This document shows, one piece after another, positions 36,317 through 45,345 of a stretch of 64,000 bases of DNA (the first letter of the stretch is position 1; the number at the start of each line of letters is the position of its first letter). A program made the translations under genes and the position numbers. Below the pieces are notes generated by a model. The model ran no database searches. It worked only from the letters and a program-made list of their open reading frames with translations, and was not told the origin of the DNA. Origin of the DNA: Steroidobacter gossypii (GTDB lineage Bacteria > Pseudomonadota > Gammaproteobacteria > Steroidobacterales > Steroidobacteraceae); the NCBI RefSeq assembly GCF_016801985.1, contig NZ_JAEVLS010000009.1, forward strand, positions 124,001-188,000. Direction: 5' to 3'.

Positions 36317-36757
36317 ATGAGCCGGTTCCGTTATTACCTGCGCACGCGTTACAACGAATGCGACGCGCAGAAGGTCGTGTTCAACTCGCGCTACGGCGAT
36401 TACACCGACTTGGCCACGGCCGAGTTCTTCCGCGCGCTCGGCTATGAGAAAGAAATGCAGACGGGTGAGCTCGACTTCCAGCTCGTGAAACAAACCACCG
36501 AATGGCGCGCTCCGGCCAGATACGACCAGGTGCTGGAGATCTCGGTGTCCACCAAACATCTCGGCAACACGTCATTCACGCTTGCGACAGAGTTTCGCCT
36601 TGCGGGAGATGAGCGGGTGATCGTCAACGTGGAGACGGTATATGTGCACGTGGATCACCACACCTTGACCAAATCGCCGCTGCCGCCGGCGTTGCGGGCT
36701 GCGATGGAGCGGGGCGCATCGAATGTAACGATCGATCACGCCGCGTACCTGGGCTGA
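36317..36757 (+). CDS. Acyl-CoA thioesterase, hot-dog fold (4HBT/YbgC type)
   Basis: 146 residues from the ATG at 36317, preceded by GAGGAG five bases upstream; this decides the start against an in-frame ATG at 36296. The catalytic Asp is in RYNECDAQKVVFNSRYGDY, the pattern of the 4-hydroxybenzoyl-CoA thioesterase family. Cleaves acyl-CoA thioesters; substrate unknown. It is downstream of the LysR gene on the same strand, 45 bases apart. Confidence 0.88.
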   Translation: MSRFRYYLRTRYNECDAQKVVFNSRYGDYTDLATAEFFRALGYEKEMQTGELDFQLVKQTTEWRAPARYDQVLEISVSTKHLGNTSFTLATEFRLAGDERVIVNVETVYVHVDHHTLTKSPLPPALRAAMERGASNVTIDHAAYLG

Positions 36758-36814
36758 CGAGAGCGCGCACCGAACGCGCTTTGCGCAGCGGCGAGCCCGC
36801 GGCCTTCGACAATC

Positions 36815-37237
36815 TCAAAGGTTGTGCGACTCCAGCGTGCAGCCCTGTTCGCGATACACCTTGTATCTCTCCCGGGCGCTGCGCTTGCGTTCCGGATCGA
36901 CGTCGACGATCTCGGCGATGCGCTCGTAGGCATTCACGTCGGCAGGCATGGCGTCCATCAGGTTGATGAGCAGCGAGCGATGTGACGCCGGCCCGATGTC
37001 CGAGCCGACCATCACCATCACTCGCTCATGCGCCGCCGCCTGGCCTCGATAGATTTCGTGAGGCAGGAAACTGCCGTCGCTGAACGTCCACAGCATGTCG
37101 TCGACTCGCTGCACATCCGGCGTCTGGATGTACACGTGACAACCCTGCTCCACGGCGCGCTCGGCCAGCCTGCACGCATAGCGCAGGCGGGCGTCGGGCG
37201 CTTCCGCAGACAGGACGTAGAAGTCCACGCGGCTCAT
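36815..37237 (-). CDS. holC: DNA polymerase III subunit chi
   Basis: 140 residues from the ATG at 37237 (MSRVDFYVLSAEAPDARLRY). Family pattern: N-terminal VDFYVL, ACRLAERAVEQGCHVYI, LWTFSDGSFLPHE and INLMDAMP. Chi links the clamp loader to SSB. It starts 14 bases after the pepA stop, as in many gammaproteobacteria (pepA-holC-valS). Confidence 0.93.
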   Translation of the reverse strand: MSRVDFYVLSAEAPDARLRYACRLAERAVEQGCHVYIQTPDVQRVDDMLWTFSDGSFLPHEIYRGQAAAHERVMVMVGSDIGPASHRSLLINLMDAMPADVNAYERIAEIVDVDPERKRSARERYKVYREQGCTLESHNL

Positions 37238-37251
37238 GACGTAGCGATCGA

Positions 37252-38739
37252 TTATTTCTTGTTGAGCAGATAATCGACCAGCAACGGCACCGGCCGGCCC
37301 GTGCTGCCCTTGTTGGCGCCGGCCTGATACGCGACGCCCGCAATGTCCAGGTGCGCCCAACGCAGGCCTTCGGCGAACTTGGCGAGGAAGCAGGCCGCGG
37401 TGATGGCGCCGCCTTCGCGACCGGCGACGTTGGCGAAGTCCGCGAAGTTGCTCTTCAACTGTTCGCTGTACTCCTCGCCGATAGGCATGTGCCACGCGCG
37501 ATCGTCCGCACGATCGCCGGCAGCCTTGAGCTCCGCCGCCAGGTCGTCGTCGTTGCTGAACAGGCCCGCCAGATGATTGCCCAGCGCGATCACGCACGCG
37601 CCGGTGAGCGTGGCCAGATCGATCACCACGTCCGGCTTGTAGCGTCGCGAGTAGGTGATGGCGTCGCACAGGATCAAGCGGCCTTCCGCATCCGTGTTGA
37701 GCACTTCGATGGTCTGGCCCGACATGCTCTTGACGATGTCGCCCGGCTTGGTGGCCCGGCCGCTCGGCATGTTCTCGCACGCCGGCACCAGGCCGATCAC
37801 GTTGATGGGCAGCTCGAGCTCGACCACCGCCTTCATGACGCCGAACACGCTCGCGCCGCCGCTCATGTCGAACTTCATTTCATCCATCGCCGCGGGCGGC
37901 TTGAGAGAAATGCCGCCGGTGTCGAACGTCACGGCCTTGCCGACCAGCACCGTCGGCGCCTCGCTGCGCGGTGCGCCGTAATACTCGAATACAATGAATG
38001 CCGCGGGCTCTTCGGTGCCGTTGGTCACCGACAGGAACGAGCCCATGCCCAGACGCTTGCATTCGGCTTCGTTCAACACGCGAACGTTGAGCTTCTTGTA
38101 ATCCTTCGCCAGATTCTTGGCCGCGCGGGCCAGATAGCTCGGCGTGCAAACATTGGCGGGTTGATTGGCCAGATCGCGCATGAATGCCATGCCGCCGACG
38201 ATGGCCTGACCATGCATCAAGCCACGCTCGGCCTGGCCCTTCTCGCCGCGCTCGGCAACCGCGATGCCGAACTTGATCAAGCTCGGCTTGGGACGCTTGT
38301 TGGCAGTCTTGTGATCGGGAATGCGGTAATGCGAAGCCGCGACGGCTTCGACCGCGATGCGCGCCTGCGAATAGGCGTCGGCGTCGGGTAGCTCGTCGAG
38401 GCCCAGATAGCTGATCGCATCTTTGGCGCCCGTCTTGGACAGCACGGCCAGGGCGCTCGCGAGCGCCTTGCGATACTGCTTGCGTTTGAAGCCGCTGCGA
38501 TTGCCGAGACCGAGCACGATGACGCGCTCGACCGGCGCGCCACTTAAATCCGATAGCAGCACCGCATCACCTGTCTTGCCGCGCAGGTCGCCGCGCTTGA
38601 CCAGCTTGGCGATGCGGCCGCCGATGCGGGCATCCAGATCCTCGGCCGCCGCGGACAGAACGCCCTTGTCGTACACGCCGACGATGGCGCAATCGGTGCG
38701 CTGACGAGAGGGGGAGGCAGTGCTGACAAAAAATTCCAT
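37252..38739 (-). CDS. pepA: Leucyl aminopeptidase
   Basis: 495 residues from the ATG at 38739 (MEFFVSTASPSRQRTD), with AGGAAGG seven bases upstream; a longer frame to 38850 is rejected. M17 metallopeptidase: VGKAVTFDTGGISLKP, MSGGASVFGVM and NTDAEGRLILCDA carry the two-metal site residues. It removes N-terminal residues and in E. coli also acts as a DNA-binding recombination accessory. Divergent from lptF. Confidence 0.96.
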   Translation of the reverse strand: MEFFVSTASPSRQRTDCAIVGVYDKGVLSAAAEDLDARIGGRIAKLVKRGDLRGKTGDAVLLSDLSGAPVERVIVLGLGNRSGFKRKQYRKALASALAVLSKTGAKDAISYLGLDELPDADAYSQARIAVEAVAASHYRIPDHKTANKRPKPSLIKFGIAVAERGEKGQAERGLMHGQAIVGGMAFMRDLANQPANVCTPSYLARAAKNLAKDYKKLNVRVLNEAECKRLGMGSFLSVTNGTEEPAAFIVFEYYGAPRSEAPTVLVGKAVTFDTGGISLKPPAAMDEMKFDMSGGASVFGVMKAVVELELPINVIGLVPACENMPSGRATKPGDIVKSMSGQTIEVLNTDAEGRLILCDAITYSRRYKPDVVIDLATLTGACVIALGNHLAGLFSNDDDLAAELKAAGDRADDRAWHMPIGEEYSEQLKSNFADFANVAGREGGAITAACFLAKFAEGLRWAHLDIAGVAYQAGANKGSTGRPVPLLVDYLLNKK

Positions 38740-38864
38740 GAACCTTCCTCGCACAAGGGCGCCAAAAAGACGGTAGTCTACTCCATTCCCGGCGCGGGGC
38801 CGCCGCGGAAACCATCCCCAGCTGCGGGAAAAAACCACTGCCGTAAACAACTGCGGAACGAGCC

Positions 38865-39965
38865 TTGCGGACCTTGGATCGATACCTCCTGAAGGAGGTG
38901 ACGGAAACCTGGCTGGCGGTCACCGGCGTGCTGCTGGTCATCCTGCTGTCGAATCAGCTGGCCCGCGTGCTGTCGCAAGCGGCCGCCAACGATTTCCCGC
39001 GCAGCGTGGTGTTATCTCTGATCGGCCTGACCTCCGCCGGCTATCTCACCGTGATCGTGCCGATCGGCTTTTTTCTCGCCATCATGCTGGCGCTCGGGCG
39101 CATGTATCACGAAAGCGAGATGGCGGCGATCCAGTCGTGCGGCGTCGGGCCGTCGGGTTTGTATCGGCCGATCGGCTATCTGGCGGCGTTGATCACGGCG
39201 TTGCTGGTCTGGCTTTCATTCTGGGCCATTCCGCAGGCCTCCGCGCGCGCTCAGCAGATTCGCACCGAGGCCTTGCAGGATGCCCAGTTCGGGCTGCTCG
39301 AGCCGGGCAGGTTTCGCACCTTCGGCGGCGGCAACGTGGTGTTCTACGCCGAGCGGGTCGACGACAACGGCATCCTTCACAACGTGAACGTGTTCGTCGA
39401 CCGTAGCCAGGAAGAGGAAAGCGAGGGCGAGCTGGAGATCTGGGTCGCGACGCGTGCCGAGCAGCGCGGCGCGGGGCAGGCCGATCAGATGTTCGTGCTG
39501 TACGACGGCGAACATTACAAGGGCGTGCCGGGTCGGGGCGACTGGCAGATCACTCAGTTCGCCGAGGGTGGCTATCCGATCCGGCTGGGCGAGATCAACG
39601 GCCGGGCCGGCAAGGCCGGCATGAAGCCGACCCGCGACTTGTTGCAATCCACCGACCCGCGCGATCGCGCCGAATTGCAGTGGCGGATCTCGACACCGGT
39701 GATGGCGCTGATCCTGATGTTGATCGCCGTGCCGCTCGCACGGCTTCGACCTCGCCAGGGACGCTTCGGCCGCATCGGCTTCGCCATCCTGGTCTATTTC
39801 CTGTATTCGCAACTGCTGGCCGCCGGCCGCGCCTGGATCGAAGGCGGCGCCGTTCCGGAATGGTTCGGCATGTCCTGGGTGCATGCGGTGGCCATCGGGC
39901 TGGGGCTCTGGTTGCTCTCGCGCGAAGCGCCGTTCAGAGCGCGCACCGTGACGGTGCCGGCATGA
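38865..39965 (+). CDS. lptF: LPS export ABC transporter permease LptF
   Basis: 366 residues from a TTG at 38865 (MRTLDRYLLKEV); no ATG fits the family N-terminus. Six membrane segments, three before and three after a large periplasmic beta-jellyroll domain (about 125-270). With LptG and LptB it extracts LPS from the inner membrane. Its stop overlaps the lptG ATG as ATGA. Divergent from pepA, the standard arrangement. Confidence 0.95.
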   Translation: MRTLDRYLLKEVTETWLAVTGVLLVILLSNQLARVLSQAAANDFPRSVVLSLIGLTSAGYLTVIVPIGFFLAIMLALGRMYHESEMAAIQSCGVGPSGLYRPIGYLAALITALLVWLSFWAIPQASARAQQIRTEALQDAQFGLLEPGRFRTFGGGNVVFYAERVDDNGILHNVNVFVDRSQEEESEGELEIWVATRAEQRGAGQADQMFVLYDGEHYKGVPGRGDWQITQFAEGGYPIRLGEINGRAGKAGMKPTRDLLQSTDPRDRAELQWRISTPVMALILMLIAVPLARLRPRQGRFGRIGFAILVYFLYSQLLAAGRAWIEGGAVPEWFGMSWVHAVAIGLGLWLLSREAPFRARTVTVPA

Positions 39966-41032
39966 CCTCGATCCTCTCCCGGTATGTGATCAAGGCCGTG
40001 CTGGGCAACACCGCGCTGGTGATGCTGGTGCTGCTGGCGTTGAGCGGTTTGTATCTATTCATCACCCAGCAGGACGACATCGGCGTGGGTACGTTCTCGG
40101 TCGAGGACGCCTTCATGTTCGTCGGCCTGACGTTGCCGAAATATGCGTTCGATCTGCTGCCCATCGCCGCGCTCATCGGCTCCTTGCTGGCGCTGGGCAA
40201 TCTGGGGCGAACGCTGGAACTCGTGGTGGTGCGCGCCGCGGGTGTGTCGACCATGCGCATCGCGCTTTGGACCTTCATGGCCGGGCTCATTCTGATGATC
40301 TTCACCGCCGTGATCGGCGAGCTGGTTGCGCCGCCGATGGAGCAGTACGGCCGCAAGCTGAAGACATTCGCCAAGTTCAACGACTACAGCATGGCCGGCA
40401 ACAACAGCGCCTGGGCCAAGGATGGGGACATGATGATCTCCGTACGCCAGCAGTCGGCGGACAATCGCTACGGCGGCGTGTACGTGTTCCACTTCGATGC
40501 GCAGCGCCGGTTGCGCAGCGTGGGTCACGCCAACAACGCCAGCATCGATGAGAACAACAAATGGCAGCTGGAGAATTACGTCGAGTCGAGCATCAACGAC
40601 GAATTCGTCACGACGCGCAAGGAACCCGAAACGGAGCTGCAGACGCACCTGTCGCCGGAATTCCTGGGGCTCGCGGTGCTCGAGGCGGATGCGCTCACCG
40701 GGCGTGGCCTGCGCACCTACATTCAGCACTTGAGATCGAACGGGCTCGACTCACGCACTTATGAGACGGCGTTCTGGGCGAGGATTGCTCGCACGGTGGC
40801 TGTGTCCATCATCGTGGTGCTCGCCGTGCCGTTCGCATTCGGGCCGATGCGCTCGACCGGCACCGGTGCGCGCACCGTCGTCGGCATCATGATCGGCGTG
40901 GTGTTCTTCCTGCTGGCGAGGATGCTGGAAAGCGGTGGCGAAGTGTTCAACATGCCGCCGGTGATGGTCGCCTGGCTGCCTACGTTGTTGCTGGCGATCA
41001 TTACCACCATCGCGGTGTCACGCGTTCGATGA
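39962..41032 (+). CDS. lptG: LPS export ABC transporter permease LptG
   Basis: 356 residues from the ATG at 39962. Same architecture as LptF: RYVIKAVLGNTALVMLVLLA at the N-terminus, the LGNLGRTLELVVVRAAGVS coupling segment, a periplasmic domain, and three C-terminal membrane segments. Forms the LptBFG complex; the lptB gene is not in this window. Confidence 0.95.
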   Translation: MTSILSRYVIKAVLGNTALVMLVLLALSGLYLFITQQDDIGVGTFSVEDAFMFVGLTLPKYAFDLLPIAALIGSLLALGNLGRTLELVVVRAAGVSTMRIALWTFMAGLILMIFTAVIGELVAPPMEQYGRKLKTFAKFNDYSMAGNNSAWAKDGDMMISVRQQSADNRYGGVYVFHFDAQRRLRSVGHANNASIDENNKWQLENYVESSINDEFVTTRKEPETELQTHLSPEFLGLAVLEADALTGRGLRTYIQHLRSNGLDSRTYETAFWARIARTVAVSIIVVLAVPFAFGPMRSTGTGARTVVGIMIGVVFFLLARMLESGGEVFNMPPVMVAWLPTLLLAIITTIAVSRVR

Positions 41033-41035
41033 ATC

Positions 41036-41494
41036 ATGACTGACGTTGCTTCGACAGATCGCCTGCCCAGCGCCGGCGTGCTGCGCCGCTTGGGCGCGAT
41101 GTTCTACGACCTGCTGGCGATCCTGGCGCTGATGATGGTGGTCACAGCGGCGCTGTTGCCGATCACCGGCGGCGAGGCGATCACGAGCGATCGCTACGGC
41201 GCGTGGGAATACGCGTACCAGGCGTTGCTGGTGGCGATCGTCATCGCGTTCTTCGGTTTGTTCTGGACGCGTCGCGGCCAGACGCTCGGCATGCTGGCGT
41301 GGCGGCTGCGCGTGGAACGGGAGGACGGCAGCCTGCTGAGCTGGAGCGATGTGTTCAAACGACTTGCTGCCGCGACGGTGTCGCTGACGCTGGCGTTCGC
41401 GGGCTACCTGTGGATCTGGATCGATCGCGATCGGCAGGCCTGGCCGGATCGCTGGACGCGCACTCGCGTGGTGGTGCTGCCCAAGCGGGGCTGA
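41036..41494 (+). CDS. RDD family membrane protein
   Basis: 152 residues, starting three bases after lptG. Three to four membrane segments. The RDD signature is seen as RRLGAMFYDLL (Arg and Asp) and later WIDRDRQAWPDRWTRTRVV (Asp). RDD proteins are small membrane proteins, some linked to sodium or proton exchange; no function here. It ends just before a strong hairpin shared with the convergent gene. Confidence 0.88.
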   Translation: MTDVASTDRLPSAGVLRRLGAMFYDLLAILALMMVVTAALLPITGGEAITSDRYGAWEYAYQALLVAIVIAFFGLFWTRRGQTLGMLAWRLRVEREDGSLLSWSDVFKRLAAATVSLTLAFAGYLWIWIDRDRQAWPDRWTRTRVVVLPKRG

Positions 41495-41501
41495 ACGGTG
41501 A

Positions 41502-41531
41502 ACTCGGCCGCGCCGCACGACGCGGCCGAGT
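41502..41531. terminator. Bidirectional hairpin between convergent RDD and DUF4340 genes
   Basis: A perfect 11-bp stem, ACTCGGCCGCG (41502-41512) and CGCGGCCGAGT (41521-41531), around an 8-base loop, sitting between two convergent stop codons (41494 and 41542). The downstream T-richness is weak on both sides, so it may work with Rho or only as an RNA end-stabiliser. Confidence 0.6.
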
Positions 41532-41541
41532 CGAACGCTGC

Positions 41542-42702
41542 TTATTTCTTGATCAGCTCGTCCACGGGTTTGAAGATCGACTCGTACTTCCAGGCCGGGA
41601 TCTCATAAACCCAGCCGGTGAGCTGCGCGTTGGCCTTGCTCGCTTCTTCCTCGACGTTGCGAGCCGCGGGCTTGGCGGTCTCCTCGGCCGGCTTGTCGGC
41701 CGCAGGCGGTGCGCCTTCGGTGCCTTTGTCGGCAGCGTCTTTGTCCTCCGCGGCTTTGTCGCCTTCCGCCGCGGCGTCCTTCTTCTCGGTCTCCGCGGTC
41801 GCCACTTTGAATTTCTCGGCGAGCGCGGCATCGTAAGAAGTCTTCAAAGCGACGTAGTGTTTGTCGTCCTTCTTCCAGCCGGTCAGTTCCGTCACCAACC
41901 CGTCGAATGTACGGATGGTGGTCGTGGCGCTCGGCTTGTCGGTGACGGCGCTCGCGGGCTGAACGTCGCTGAGCTGCAGGCCCGACAGCGCGCTCGCGAA
42001 ACTGTCGGCGGCGGAGGGGGAGCTCAGCTCCTTGCCTTTCGGTAGGCCTTCGACGGTGAAGTCCGCATCAGCGCGCGTTTTCTTCACCGCGGAGTAGGGC
42101 TTCGCCGTGCCGACGCGCACTTCAGCCGACTGCACCCGATCTGCGGAGACATCGATGATTTCCTTGCGCAGCCATTGATCGGCCGAGGCGGAGGTGTCGA
42201 TGCTCTTGTTGATCTGCCAGCTCTTCGGCTCGCCGGCGCGGCGCACGTAATGTGATTGAGCGCCGGAGGCTTGCTTGCCGACGATGAGCTTCACCGGCTG
42301 CTTGGGCCCGTCGAGCTCGAGCTGCATGCCACCGGCCGCCGCGTCGCTCACATCCTCCACGCCCAGCGTTTTATAACTTTCGGGATTGGAGGTTTTTTCT
42401 TCGACCAGCTTGGCTTCAGCCACGCTGCTGATGAGCTTGCGCAGCTTGGCGTCGTCCGCCGGATAGTTGTTGCGCTCGGTAACGGTCCAGCCGGCTTCGC
42501 CACGCTTCAACTCAACCGCCGGCGTGCCGCCCGCCTTGACGATGCGCACGGTGGTCACTGCATCGAGCTGTTTGCTCAGCTCCGGATACAGCAGCGCCGA
42601 TTCTTGCGCCGGCGAGGATGTTTGCCGGCCCGCCAGCCAGATGCCGGCGACCACGGCGATGACTGCAACCAGTCCCAGGATGGAAAGATTTCGCGAAGTC
42701 AT
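41542..42702 (-). CDS. DUF4340 domain protein, last gene of Gld-like ABC operon
   Basis: 386 residues: one N-terminal membrane segment (about 8-24), then DUF4340 repeats (ERNNYPADDAKLRKLISSVAEAKLVEEKT; AADQWLRKEIIDVSADRVQSAEVR). Residues about 300-360 are a low-complexity stretch of Ala, Lys, Glu, Asp and Pro inserted before the C-terminal LTGWVYEIPAWKYESI. DUF4340 proteins accompany GldG-type proteins in a wide range of bacteria; the function is unknown. It follows the GldG-like gene by nine bases. Confidence 0.86.
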   Translation of the reverse strand: MTSRNLSILGLVAVIAVVAGIWLAGRQTSSPAQESALLYPELSKQLDAVTTVRIVKAGGTPAVELKRGEAGWTVTERNNYPADDAKLRKLISSVAEAKLVEEKTSNPESYKTLGVEDVSDAAAGGMQLELDGPKQPVKLIVGKQASGAQSHYVRRAGEPKSWQINKSIDTSASADQWLRKEIIDVSADRVQSAEVRVGTAKPYSAVKKTRADADFTVEGLPKGKELSSPSAADSFASALSGLQLSDVQPASAVTDKPSATTTIRTFDGLVTELTGWKKDDKHYVALKTSYDAALAEKFKVATAETEKKDAAAEGDKAAEDKDAADKGTEGAPPAADKPAEETAKPAARNVEEEASKANAQLTGWVYEIPAWKYESIFKPVDELIKK

Positions 42703-42711
42703 GAGCTAACC

Positions 42712-44601
42712 TCAACCCGTGTGAGCCGCGGCGCGGCCGGCGCGCAGCCGGCGACGACGCATGATTTCCAGGAAGATGGCGCCGAGCGCCAACAGCGACG
42801 GCACCAGTGCGATGTTGATCGCTTTGAGCCGCGTGCCGAGCGCTTCGATCTCCACGTCGAGGCTGCGACGCGTCTCGCGCAGTTCCTTACGAATGCGCAC
42901 GCGCTGCTGCTGGAAGCGCTCGAGCTCGGCCTGCTGTTCGGGCGAGAGCGACAGCGAGCCCGGATCGCCGCTCGCCGATTCCAGCGCGGTCAGCTTCTGT
43001 TCGGTCTCGCGCAGCTCCTGGTCCAGCTCCTTCTCCTTGGCGCGCAGCTGATCGCCCGCCTGGCGACGCAGCTCTTCGACCTTGGTGAACGGACGGAAGA
43101 AGCTCTGCCGGCCGCGCACGCTGATCAGATCGGCGCTGCCCGCGAGGTTGTCGACCGAGTTGGCGAGGAAATCGCCGTTGTTGGCCCAGGCCACGGCGAA
43201 ACGCTGGCCGAACACGTTCTGGGTGCGCACCCACAGCGGATCGGCGAGCACGTCGGCGTCGGCCACCAGGATGATGTTGGCGTCTTCCTTCGACTCGGTG
43301 AGATGCTCGCCGGCGGCGCCTTCGGCGTTCGGCTTGCCGTTCGGGAACGCGGATTTCAACTTGCCATGAATGCGGGCCGCGATGGTGTAGCGCTCGCCGG
43401 TGGGCGTGAAGCCCTCGAGCAGCGACTCGCTGTCCGGCAGGAACATCAGCTTCGAGGCGGGCAACAGCGCCGCGTTGGCGCTCGACTGGATCAGCGGCTC
43501 GAACTCGATGGTCGCGCCTTCCTTCTTGGACAGCGCGCCGGCGGTCATCACGTTGATGGTGTCGAGCGCCGAGACCGTCACGTCCTTCGGATTCATGCTG
43601 TCACGATTCAAGCCGATGATGGCGATGTGCTGCGAAGGCGCCTGGCCCTGGCGCAGCGACACGGTCAGACCCAGCTCGCGATCGCCGACGATCTGAGTGG
43701 TGTCGAACTGCACGCCCCACGCATCGAGCAGCGGGCCGAGCGTGGAGGAGCGGTTGCCCATCGGCGGCATGCCCGGCTGCGCGCCGGCGTTGTCGTTCTC
43801 CGACTGCGGATCCATGAAAGCGATCAGCTTGCCGCCACGCATGACGAACTGATCGATGGCGTACTGCGCCTGCGGGCTCAGATCCTTCGGATGCACCAGC
43901 ATCAGCACGCCGATGTCCTCGGGGATGGGATTGCCGTCGGCTTGCAGCGTGCGCACTTCGAGCGTCTCGCGCAGTTGCTGGATGCTGGCCCAGCCCGGCG
44001 CCATCTGGCCGCTCATCTGATCGAAGCGCGCATCCACCGGCAGGCTCGAGATCAAGCCGACGTTGGCGCGCTTGGCGTTGCTCAGACGATAGATCAAGCT
44101 CGCGACGTCGTATTCCAGGAACTCTTCCTTATCGGGCTGGAACAGACCGATGATCTCGCGACCGTCGGTGGAGTTGGTGCCGGCCAGGCCGAAGTACACC
44201 GGCTCGCCGCCCGGCGTGAGCGACACGGGCGAGATGCCGAACTCACCGGCGCGATCTTCCTCTTCCGAGAACGGCTTCGGATCGATCACGCTCAGGCGCA
44301 GCTTGCCGTCGGAGTGCTGGGTCATCTCCTCCAGCAGCTCTCGAACGCGTTGCGCATAGGCGCGCAGCTGCGGCGACTGCGCGCTCGCCTCCTGGGAGAA
44401 GAAGAAATACAGGTTCACCGGCTCCGTGAGCGAGCTGACGATCTTCTCGGTGCCCGGCGCGAGCGAATAGAGCTTGCTCTCGGTGAGATCGATGCGTGCC
44501 CCTCGCAGCACGAACGTGATGAGGATGGTCACGCCGATGAATAACAAGGCGAGCGCCACGAGCGCGGTCGCGCCATAGGTCTTGCGTGTAGCTGTAGTCA
44601 T
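42712..44601 (-). CDS. GldG-like ABC transporter auxiliary protein
   Basis: 629 residues: an N-terminal membrane segment (about 13-33), a large ABC_transp_aux domain with DLTESKLYSLAPGTEKIV and EPVNLYFFFS, then MLVHPKDLSPQAQYAIDQF and GGKLIAFMDPQ, a long coiled coil (about 505-590) and a C-terminal membrane segment followed by Arg-rich residues. In Bacteroidetes GldG works with GldA/GldF in gliding; related operons occur in non-gliding Proteobacteria, where the substrate is unknown. The start lies one base after the permease stop. Confidence 0.88.
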   Translation of the reverse strand: MTTATRKTYGATALVALALLFIGVTILITFVLRGARIDLTESKLYSLAPGTEKIVSSLTEPVNLYFFFSQEASAQSPQLRAYAQRVRELLEEMTQHSDGKLRLSVIDPKPFSEEEDRAGEFGISPVSLTPGGEPVYFGLAGTNSTDGREIIGLFQPDKEEFLEYDVASLIYRLSNAKRANVGLISSLPVDARFDQMSGQMAPGWASIQQLRETLEVRTLQADGNPIPEDIGVLMLVHPKDLSPQAQYAIDQFVMRGGKLIAFMDPQSENDNAGAQPGMPPMGNRSSTLGPLLDAWGVQFDTTQIVGDRELGLTVSLRQGQAPSQHIAIIGLNRDSMNPKDVTVSALDTINVMTAGALSKKEGATIEFEPLIQSSANAALLPASKLMFLPDSESLLEGFTPTGERYTIAARIHGKLKSAFPNGKPNAEGAAGEHLTESKEDANIILVADADVLADPLWVRTQNVFGQRFAVAWANNGDFLANSVDNLAGSADLISVRGRQSFFRPFTKVEELRRQAGDQLRAKEKELDQELRETEQKLTALESASGDPGSLSLSPEQQAELERFQQQRVRIRKELRETRRSLDVEIEALGTRLKAINIALVPSLLALGAIFLEIMRRRRLRAGRAAAHTG

Positions 44602-44602
44602 G

Positions 44603-45337
44603 TCAGTCGGCCTTCTTCATGTCGAGCACGATGGCGTTGGCGGCGAGCCACACACCGATCACGGTCGCGAAATACAACAGGTCGCGCAGATCGATCACGC
44701 CTTTGGAGATGGACTGGAAGTGCGTCAGGAACGACAGCGAGGCAATCGCATCGACCACCGGCTGCGGCGCCCAGCCTTCGAACAACGCCAGCACCACCGG
44801 AAAGCCCGACAGCAGAAACGCGAAGCAGATGCCGATGGTGAAGATGAAGGCGATCACTTGATTGCGAGTGGCGGCCGACAGGCACGCGCCGATCGCGAGG
44901 AAGCCGCCCGCCATCAGCAGGCTGCCGATGTAGGCGGCGAAGATCGCGCCGTTGTCCGGATCGCCCAGGTAGTTGACCGTGATCCACATCGGAAAGGTCA
45001 GCGCCAGCGCTACGCCGGCGAACGCCCAGGCGGCTAGAAACTTGCCGATCACCGCCTGCCAGGTGGTGACGGGCAGCGTCATCAGCAGCTCGATGCTGCC
45101 GGACTTGCGCTCTTCGGCCCACAGCCGCATCGAGATCGCCGGGATCAGGAACAGATACAGCCACGGGTGGTAGCTGAAGAACGGCGCGAGGTCCGACTGG
45201 CCGCGGTCGTAGAAATTGCCGAACTGGAACGCGAAGGCCGCGGCCAGCACCAGGAAGAACACGATGAAGACCAGCGCGAGCGGCGTGGCGAAGTAGCTGC
45301 CGAACTCGCGGCGGAAGATGGTGGAGATGTTATGCAT
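44603..45337 (-). CDS. ABC-2 type permease, GldF-like
   Basis: 244 residues, six membrane segments, with the ABC-2 pattern: IFRREFGSYFATPLALVFI at the N-terminus, MRLWAEERKSGSIELLMTLPVT in the coupling region, and FQSISKGVIDLRDLLYF near the C-terminus. Partner of the ATPase encoded immediately upstream (eight bases apart). Exports an unknown substrate with the GldG-like protein. Confidence 0.92.
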   Translation of the reverse strand: MHNISTIFRREFGSYFATPLALVFIVFFLVLAAAFAFQFGNFYDRGQSDLAPFFSYHPWLYLFLIPAISMRLWAEERKSGSIELLMTLPVTTWQAVIGKFLAAWAFAGVALALTFPMWITVNYLGDPDNGAIFAAYIGSLLMAGGFLAIGACLSAATRNQVIAFIFTIGICFAFLLSGFPVVLALFEGWAPQPVVDAIASLSFLTHFQSISKGVIDLRDLLYFATVIGVWLAANAIVLDMKKAD

Positions 45338-45345
45338 GGCGCACC

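Noticed and set aside
42256-44544. A 762-codon open frame antisense to the GldG-like gene.
   Set aside because: Shadow; no motif, and the minus-strand protein is a recognisable family.
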